This document shows positions 57,343 to 64,000 of a stretch of DNA of 64,000 nt, piece after piece. This DNA is from Oxytricha trifallax. Lineage: Eukaryota; Ciliophora; Spirotrichea; Sporadotrichida; Oxytrichidae. Where the stretch lies: assembly GCA_000711775.1 (NCBI GenBank), contig ARYC01000793.1:62001-126000 (forward strand), read 5' to 3'. The translations under genes and the position numbers were made by a program. The notes under the pieces were generated by a model. That model searched no databases and was not told where the DNA came from. It saw only the letters and a list, made by a program, of their open reading frames with translations. The first letter of the stretch is position 1. The number at the start of each line of letters is the position of its first letter.

Positions 57343-58595
57343 TCACGAATTAGTATATCTTCTTGACACTCTGTACACTTCAATATCATTAACACTAAAA
57401 TATCTACTCCCTGCTAGATAACTACAAGCTTCTTTATCCATATATTTCATACCTTTTGGCAGCTCGTAGCAAGCTCCCAAATCACTAAAATTATTGTCAT
57501 TTTATTGGTCACATCGATCGTATATTTGCAAATCACCACCCCCAAAAACTGTCATATATCCCCTACTACTGCACATCATAGCTTAATGTTTGTTTTTAAC
57601 AATAGGATGTTTAGTTTAATTCGTTAAAGAAAACAGGAAAGCATTGTTATCGTGCTACCATTTATCTTTACTCGACCATGAAAGAGAAGCGTACCCTCCA
57701 AAGATTTTATTGTGGTCAGACTTAATTAGGGTAAGTGTTGGACCCTGGTAGTCGCAAAATTGGTGAAAAGTATCAGAAAGAAATCCATCTCTGGAACCTC
57801 TATACAAAAGCTCTAAATTTGCTTGAAATCCAAGCCAAGACTCTAACGTCTACTTAGCCTCTATATTATATTACTTTGGCACAATCATACTATCAATCCA
57901 TTATTAATTTAATTAAAATAATGTAAATACTTTAAAGATAATCTTTTGTGAAAGGTCTCTTAATACACTTTAATCTCAACTATAGTTTTACTCAAGAATT
58001 TTAACGCCCCTTAGGATGTTTCATCTTAGTTAATAGGTTTTAGTATTTCCTAAATTCTCTTTATATTACCCATAAACTCTTCATTACTTATCCTTACTTA
58101 AGATAGAATTTACTCTTTCATTTTGGTTCTCAATCCCTCAACATAACTGATCATTTCACTAATTTTAAAATCTAATTTCTTGCAATAATTTTCAAGTTCA
58201 TTTTTCTAAACTTGTATGTGTTAGCTACTTGAGTGAATTTAGTCAGGCCTAGCTTAATTTTCCATTCCATTTTCATGTGTTATTTTACACTCTAAACATA
58301 TCATCTGTTCATCGATATAGCAATAAAATGAAGCTTCGTTTTGAGGGTGTAAATTACATGTTATTGGAATCTCAATCTCGGGCTTTATCATAGCAAAGAG
58401 ACTCTTGTTTAGAATTGGTTGATCTGGGATTGTATAAATCTAGTAGTCAAAGGGGCACTTCAACTTGTTTTTTTACTAATCTTAAATATCTTAATAGCAT
58501 TGTTCACATAGAGTGTCTCCACATGGTAGCAAGAATGGCCTCAGATTAGTAACTGTATACATTTATTTACAGTTCTAGCAAGTTATAGATTCCAT
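57343..58595 (-). CDS. RING/B-box/TLDc-domain protein
   Basis: ATG at 58593-58595 starts MESITCQNCKQMY. The RING finger reads CQNC, then LLPCGDTLCEQC and KCPFD. A B-box-like finger follows (CNLHPQNEASFYCYIDEQM, then CLECKITH). A coiled coil of about 80 residues (LENYCKKLDFKISEMI; NEEFMGNIKRIQEIL) leads to a TLDc domain: ELLYRGSRDGFLSDTFH, QFCDYQGPTLTLIKS, KIFGGYASLSWSS, FLFSLTNQTKHPI, and the Gly-rich VFGGGDLQIYDRC. It ends VYRVSRRYTNS at TGA 57343-57345. An IES or intron lies near 57895-57950. The tripartite front end suggests a ubiquitin ligase, and the TLDc domain suggests a substrate or V-ATPase-linked role; both are inferences from domain families. Ciliates have many such fusions. Confidence 0.85.
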
Positions 58596-58708
58596 TAAAA
58601 GAGATAATTTAATAAAATTACTTCAATAAAAACAATTTAAATACTTATAATGAATATTACTCAATAAGTTAATAAAGTATTATCAGATTATGATAAAATA
58701 TAAATTTA

Positions 58709-60424
58709 TCATCTTTAAATAACATTTAAGTCATTCATTATATTCTATCTTTTTTATTTCTAGTCCTTTAAAACTTTGACTTAATTTTGATTGCTAAAGT
58801 TGAAACTTTAATTTTTCTATATGTTGATAAGGTTTTTATGAATGTCCTCAAAGTTTAGCAAGTTATCCAATCTGATTTTATCGCTTTTATCATCGAAACT
58901 TAAACCTATATTCTTTGAGATATCTTTTGCTTTTTATCTAATCGCGATAAATTTATCTAATTTCTCAGCTCTTAATTCAGCAAACTTTTCGTTTCTAGTT
59001 TTCATAGGAACAACTGGCTATTTTATCTAGGAGTTTTTGTTATTACTATCTTATTTGTTATCGAAGTCCTCGATCGTAATCTTTGGCTAGATATTGAAAT
59101 TATTTCTGTGTCTTAACCCTTAATACCCTTGTGCATACCCAACTTGAGGCATAGATTATGATCCAAAGTCCAAATCAGGCTTTAATAATGTTCAAAAATG
59201 AAACAAATCTTACATTCATAGACAACTGCATAGCTAGTTAGAGGTCATAATCATCATCATAAGCTGGAACACTCTAATCATACTTTTATCCGCGATCTTA
59301 TTCTATGCTTCTTTCAACATTTAGAGTGTCAATAGAGGTTAAGCCAAGATGCATTGCTCTGTTTCTCAGATCTTTCATTTCCTGTACTTAATCTCTGTAT
59401 GATTAAGATGTTTCGATTTATTATTAAAAAATTGTTAAATAGGCTAATTTGTTTAAACTATAAGACTAATTGAATGTAACCTCTTTTTAAGTTTTCACTA
59501 CTCTAATTAAGTTATTATCCTTCCCAAGAATATCTGACAGGCAACTTTATGGTGAAATTTTATTTCCTTGAAAATCTTCGAAACAGTAGTTATTCGATCC
59601 AAATCCAAACTTATTTAGGATCCAAGGTTTGAAGATACTTATGGGTAAGTATTAACTAACTGGCACACAAACCCTTCCTATGTCCTCGATATCTAGTGTA
59701 ACTTTAACTAGATTCAGATCTGGGTAGCCACCAATATAGCAATAGTCAACGCCAGTCTCCTAGCTTAATTAAAGTTACAGCATATTTAGAGATTATTCAC
59801 CTTAAGGAACTATAAAAATGCAGATCTCTGGGCCACCACCATAGATATCCTAGAATTCATTCCTATAGAACAGTTGAAACATATGATTATGTAAACTATA
59901 CCATGCTTTTTAGTTAATAAGGAAATAGTCGACTCCTTCTTAAAGATTTTTACGCAATTGCTTTCCTTCCCAGTTATACAAATTACTTTGGTTTGGTTCT
60001 GTACTATACAAATCCTAAACCTTATAAATATTTTAATGAATATACAATACTGAATTTTAATTTTGAGTTACACATTCACTAAAGTATTTAATAAACTGAT
60101 GCCATTATTTTACATTAAGGACGCGTTATCAATTTGTTTGATACAGCTCTTTGTTTTCTCATCTTGATCACTATATCCACTTGAGTTACCGTATTACTAC
60201 ATGTCTGAATAAAATTGCGAGAGTTAAGCCCACTCATTAAACCAGTTAGCACTGATCATGAATGCTGTTCTTTGGATCGATCTTCGCATGCTCTGCTTGA
60301 AATCATCAGCATGGATCTTTAACTGAGCAATTGTAAACTATCGGAAGGTTTTTTATTCAGGTAGGTTGGCTTGCATTTGATCAGAGTGAAGCTTGTTTTA
60401 ACTGTGTTAGTTAATATTTTCCAT
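58709..60424 (-). CDS. DUSP-domain protein with a ubiquitin-interacting motif
   Basis: ATG at 60422-60424 starts MENINQHSQNKLHSD. A DUSP domain (known from ubiquitin-specific proteases) is visible: FMISANWFNEWAQL near 60220, then NLYNWEGKQLRKNL and LKEGVDYFLINQKAWYSL near 59950-59890. A beta-rich segment follows (GGGPEICIFIVPQGEQS; VCVPVSQYLPISIFKPW), perhaps a ubiquitin-like fold. Near 59250 comes DDDYDLQLAMQLSMN, which fits a ubiquitin-interacting motif. A basic, helical C-terminus ends at TGA 58709-58711. No Cys-box or His-box of a USP peptidase was seen, so the protein probably binds rather than cuts ubiquitin. Introns or IESs lie near 60025-60120, 59410-59460 and 59190-59215. Confidence 0.75.
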
Positions 60425-60705
60425 AATAAAAAAATTAATAAGGTCAAATTATTAAGTTTGCTTTGATAAAGAGTTTTATTATTTAATCAAATATATAACT
60501 TTATAAATATTGAAAATTATCTAATTAAGAGATTTGTTTATTTAGAAGAATTTAAAAATAATGAAGCTTCACATTTTGATAATTTACTATCTATAATATG
60601 TTCTGGGGTTTAAATATAATCTTTTTTCTAAACAATGATTGATAAACAATTAATTAATGCTTTCATGTCTTTTATTTGATAACATTATAAGATGATTAAT
60701 TGAAT
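60425..60705. other. AT-rich intergenic spacer
   Basis: About 280 bases between the seipin stop and the start of the DUSP gene, both on the minus strand. Only A/T-rich low-complexity sequence is seen. Confidence 0.4.
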
Positions 60706-63296
60706 TCAATAAATAAGTGCTCTGATTATAAACACGAATATTCTCTCAGCAACACATCTTCCCTCCATAAGTTTATTAGGATCATAGTCCATTTCAGCTG
60801 CCTTCTCTTCAACTTTATGATCTTCCTCAGACTCCAAGTCAACTTTCTCCCTTCTCATTCTTGGCTTGCCCTCCTCTTCTTTCAGGATCTCATCCAACCC
60901 TCTGTAATCTTCTTCCACACTGGTCTCTCCAAAATCTGAAAATAAGTCACTTTATTCTTCTTCTCTTCTGATATCACCTTTGCTTTTTCTCTTTGGTGAT
61001 ACTCTCATTAAGTTCTTTCTCTATTTAGGTTACTTGTCCTTTTTCTGATCCTTAGGTGGGTACAGTTATATAAGAATTTTCTTGAGTTTTTGCCTCACTA
61101 CAAAGAAGAAGGAAAGTTGGAAGACGAAGGATATGCAAGTAAAAATGCAAGTAAAGAAAAAGGCAGCGGTAAAGAACCAGCTTCTCATTATATAGCGCAG
61201 GCCAAAGAGAGCAGGTCTGATTTTCATTATTAAGCGAGTATAATCGAAATGAGGAGATCGTTATAAAGAAATCAAAAATGCAATGAATTAAGATTATGAT
61301 CATTTCAAAGTATACTAATGTTTTTCCAACTGTAGAGATTATGAATTAAGATTAATGATTTTAATTAGCAACTTTAAATTATTAATCAAACATGGAGAAT
61401 TATATTTCTATATTTTTTTCACTTTTCCTGATTAGTTTGTATTTTAGCGCAGTCTCTGCGATGTATCTGTAGTAATCACCAACTTTTTTAAAAAATTTCT
61501 TAGATATCTTCATCATATCTTCAGGGTATCTTCCTCAAAAAAATAAAAAGTCAAAAATTTTAAAAATAGTAATAAATGCAATAACAATAACAGCAGAAGC
61601 AACAATAACAGCAGTAATTAAACTAAAATCATTAAAAAATAGAGTCTTGGAATTTTCCCCAAAAAAATCCAAATTTTCTTAAATTGTAGTTTAAATACCT
61701 AAAGATGAAGATGATATTTATGATCAAGATGATGAATATGAAAAAAATCAATGATTTTTAATATTTTGAAATTCCTTGAAAATTTCAACCAGACTCTATT
61801 TTTTAATGATTTTAGTTTAATTACTGCTGTTATTGTTGCTTCTGCTATTATTGTTATTGCATTTATTACTATTTTTAATATTTTTGACTTTTTATTTTTT
61901 TGAGGAAGATACATGATGAAGATATCTAAGAAATTTTTTTAAGAAAAGTTGGTGATTACTACAGATACATCGCAGAGACTACGCTAAAATACAAACTAAT
62001 CAGGAAAAGTGAAAAAAATAAAGAAATATAATTCTCCATGTTTGATTAATAATTAAAAGTTCCTAATTAAAATCATTAATCTTAGTTCATAATCTCTACA
62101 GTTGGAAAAACATTAGTATACTTTGAAATGATCATAATCTTAATTCATTGCATTTTTGATTTCTTTATAACGATCTCCTCATTTCGATTATACTCGCTTA
62201 ATACTGCTTCAATAAACACAATGGAGTTATTACTCAAAGTTATTCTTAAAGCGTTTGCTCTGAAATTGTTGTTATTGAAGTTTTCTATTAAACGCACGGT
62301 CACTACTTGTTTTGGTTCACATGAGCAAATTAAATTTAGAAGTGGGATGCGTCTTAACACATCCTTAATCCAAACAATGAAATTGGACTTGTATTCTATG
62401 TGGCTGATTCTGTGAAAAATCAGGGGATGTTGGTTCTTCCTGTATGATGTCATCTCAGCGTTGACATAGATATTTCCCTTCTGCAAATTGTAGTCACTTT
62501 CCTGTACTGTAAATTCTACATCAATATTACAATGTATAATTAAAACTTGGATGATTAATTTATATTTTTAATAAAATGGAAATTAAAGTTTAATTCGCGT
62601 ACTAAGCTTATTCGTTATCAAATTTTATGTAAATTAAATTTTATTATGAAAATCCATAATTAATAATTTAAGTAAAAAAATCTATAAAACTTTTTGGAAA
62701 TTGATTGAAAAAAATACTATTTTTAGTCTGTATTTTAATTTTTATATTCTGATATCTTCATATTTATCAAACTAAATCAAAATAAATCTTGTGTATTTAT
62801 AATATATTTTTAGCAATATTGAATAGTTCTTCATCCAAATTAATATTTTCATCATTATCCTCTGTGGTGTAAGAAACCCCTGTATTTTGGTTACCAATTG
62901 GGATCAAAGCAATCAATTATGGTTGACTTATAAGATTAGCATGCTCATCTACCCGCTAATCAATTGTACTGGAAACATAGAACGTGAGGTTTTTTTATTG
63001 AATGTCTCCAGGCATCAGCATATAGTAGAAGAAAGAATAAAGCATAAGCCCAGTCATTAAAGACAAAATAAGCGTCATCATTATGACAACTGCCCTATAA
63101 ATTCATTCAGGATTAATGAAGCTAATAAGCTTAAAATGGAAACAGTAAAATATTGGAAACTCTTATGAACTTACTTTGCAATTAAGCTGCTCATAGTTAA
63201 GAAAGACTTATTAGCTTTTTCTTTCAAGTTTTCCTTGGCTTTCTTTGATGATGAACTAACATCATCAACTATGTGTGGATAAAACTTTTTGACAAT
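60706..63296 (-). CDS. BSCL2: Seipin, 5' part beyond the TBE and the window
   Basis: Seipin is an ER membrane ring protein that organises lipid-droplet formation. The frame enters from the right as IVKKFYPHIVDDVSSS directly next to the TBE at 63297. After an intron (GTAAGTTCA...TTTATAG, about 63111-63175) comes the first membrane segment AVVIMMTLILSLMTGLML. The lumenal domain follows in blocks: STIDQRVDEHANLI, VQESDYNLQKGNIYVN, NNNNFRANALRITLSN and IVFIEAV, joined across the 972-bp element at 61230-62201 to MKIRPALFGLRYIMRSW. Human seipin has IEIHAHFTGLRYLLYNF here. The second membrane segment (FFTAAFFFTCIFTCI) and a long charged tail (REEQSDLFSDFGE; LKEEEGKPRMRRE) end at TGA 60706-60708. Identity rests mainly on the lumenal end and the two-membrane plan. 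Confidence 0.8.
61230..62201. mobile_element. 972-bp foldback element, TIR TTAAGCGAG, TA target, inside seipin
   Basis: The ends are TTAAGCGAGTATAATCG and its reverse complement, with TA outside each (61228-61229 and 62202-62203). Each arm is about 400-430 bases, nearly perfect complements (for example 61240-61320 with 62110-62190, and 61560-61655 with 61797-61880), around a loop of about 130 bases near 61660-61795. Short frames on both strands are mirror images of each other and not genes. Deleting the element and one TA joins FIEAV to MKIRPALFG exactly in the seipin frame. It is non-autonomous and its family is unlike the other two foldback families here. Confidence 0.88.
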
Positions 63297-63380
63297 CAAA
63301 ACCCCAAAACCCCTTAGTGAGGTTTATAAGTGCTTTGATTTGTAGGGTATAGTTGGGGTCTTATTGGGGTTAGTAGAGAA
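63297..63380 (+). repeat. TBE terminal inverted repeat (second element)
   Basis: Starts CAAAACCCCAAAACCCC and continues GAGGTTTATAAGTGCTTTGA to GTTAGTAGAG, as in the element at 36567-40592. Its telomere-like block is the least degenerate of the three seen. Confidence 0.9.
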
Positions 63381-63398
63381 ATTAGGCCAATTTGCAAA

Positions 63399-64000
63399 AT
63401 GAGAAATAGAAATTAGCGAAATTTAGGGTCTATTTATGATGAGAATTATTTAGATTTACTGCTTAAGCTTAGGTATGGTACGAGTATTAATATAGATTAA
63501 GTCAAACCAGTATTGAATTATGCAGCTATAGCAAAACTCTTACACAAGAGTGCCTCTACTGTTAGGTATCACTGCATGTTAGCTGTTTAACATTTTAATT
63601 CAGGCACTTGAAAGCATCCTGCAAGAAAATAAAAGTTCTCACAGCACCATATTGACCACCTCTGCGACTCAAAGACTTTAAAGTATTGGGCACACTTTCC
63701 ACTAGACTAGCGAGCTGTAATGTTCATCGCAAGTTTCCTGACATACGCATCTCTCCTTAGACTATAGCCAACATTTATAGAAGAAATGGTATTACTTTCA
63801 AGACTGTCAACAGAATGAAGAGAGTGATTGATTTTACAGTGCCATTTTATAGTAATAATATAAACTATATATATGATTAAATGCAGAGAGCTATTACTAA
63901 TAACATCAAGTTCATACACGCCGATGAAGCAGTGTTTACATTCAACACCTTTATTAATAACTCTTGGTATAAGAAGTATGATAATATAGAAGTCTACGAT
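63399..64000 (+). pseudogene. TBE DDE transposase, N-terminal part, with breaks
   Basis: ATG at 63399 starts MRNRNQRNLGSIYDEN and runs through YAAIAKLLHKSASTVRYH. An in-frame TGA near 63610 is shared with the first TBE, and the frame shifts once near 63722 compared with that copy. Beyond it the reading RKFPDIRISPQTIANIYRR is followed by VNRMKRVIDF and FIHADEAVF, with the first catalytic Asp, reaching SWYKKYDNIEVYD at the edge. It retains the stretch missing from the first TBE. The second and third catalytic acids lie outside the window. Confidence 0.8.

Larger units (their letters stand above)
63297..64000. mobile_element. Second TBE transposon, left part only (continues beyond window)
   Basis: It begins CAAAACCCCAAAACCCC, an exact two-repeat telomere-like block, right after AAT (63294-63296). 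The ~80-bp terminal repeat matches the first TBE. The sequence then follows the transposase end of the first element in opposite orientation. It interrupts the seipin coding sequence. The other end, the other two ORFs and the second AAT lie outside the window. Confidence 0.93.

Noticed and set aside
61160-61225. Plus-strand frames resembling the histone H2A motif RAGLIF, suggesting an H2A fragment
   Set aside because: The minus-strand reading gives MKIRPALFGLRYIM, matching seipin and joining its neighbours in frame; the H2A likeness covers only about six residues.
61052-62486. Several open frames on both strands, including two nearly identical ones
   Set aside because: The mirrored frames arise from the 972-bp inverted repeat; the rest is shadow or part of the seipin minus-strand frame.
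1-64000. Scrambled or inverted gene segments, a hallmark of some Oxytricha germline genes
   Set aside because: All blocks I could place are colinear and on one strand within each gene; I could not show any permutation by eye.

Overview
The window looks like germline (micronuclear) DNA of a spirotrich ciliate of the Oxytricha/Stylonychia kind. Three things point there. Long reading frames on both strands stay open only if TAA and TAG are read as glutamine and TGA is the sole stop. Two elements have ends that begin CAAAACCCCAAAACCCC or a close variant, flanked by AAT; this is the signature of TBE (telomere-bearing element) transposons of Oxytricha. Many genes are broken by AT-rich segments flanked by short direct repeats (pointers), and deleting the segment plus one repeat copy restores the frame, as expected of internal eliminated sequences (IESs). 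No block of free telomere repeats, rRNA, tRNA or CRISPR was seen. Gene spans below therefore include introns and IESs and are not continuous reading frames.

Layout. 1-4627 (-) is an unrecognised Gln/Asn-rich gene running off the left edge; it diverges from 4833-13153 (+), a large B-box/RING zinc-finger gene holding two inverted-repeat elements. A 50-residue ORF follows. Then, mostly on the minus strand: a queuosine-salvage glycosylase (13488-14945), a TBC RabGAP (15751-18363), a neutral-sphingomyelinase-like phosphodiesterase whose gene holds an 859-bp IES with a nested foldback element (to 21203), a DENN protein (21349-23624), two unrecognised proteins, a sperm-tail PG-rich-repeat protein (27078-28170), an aldehyde dehydrogenase (to 30329) and SBDS (30615-32027).

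On the plus strand are a coiled-coil gene (32212-33181) and a large coiled-coil gene (33336-41472) split by a complete 4.03-kb TBE at 36567-40592. Next come the central-pair gene SPAG17/PF6 (41621-50767, -), an Acinus-like RS protein (50925-52141, +), tectonic (52214-54223, -), a coiled-coil gene (54387-57259, -), a RING/B-box/TLDc gene (57343-58595, -), a DUSP+UIM gene (58709-60424, -) and a seipin gene (60706 to the right edge, -). Seipin is broken by a 972-bp inverted-repeat element and by a second TBE that begins at 63297 and leaves the window.

The genes do not form a pathway. Four (the PG-rich-repeat protein, SPAG17, tectonic and perhaps a coiled-coil gene) fit a ciliated cell. What unites the window is genome architecture: each gene is probably destined for its own macronuclear chromosome, and development must remove tiny IESs (7-13 bp), ordinary IESs, hairpin elements and whole transposons from inside coding sequence. 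In several cases the excision product can be predicted to the base from the sequence alone.
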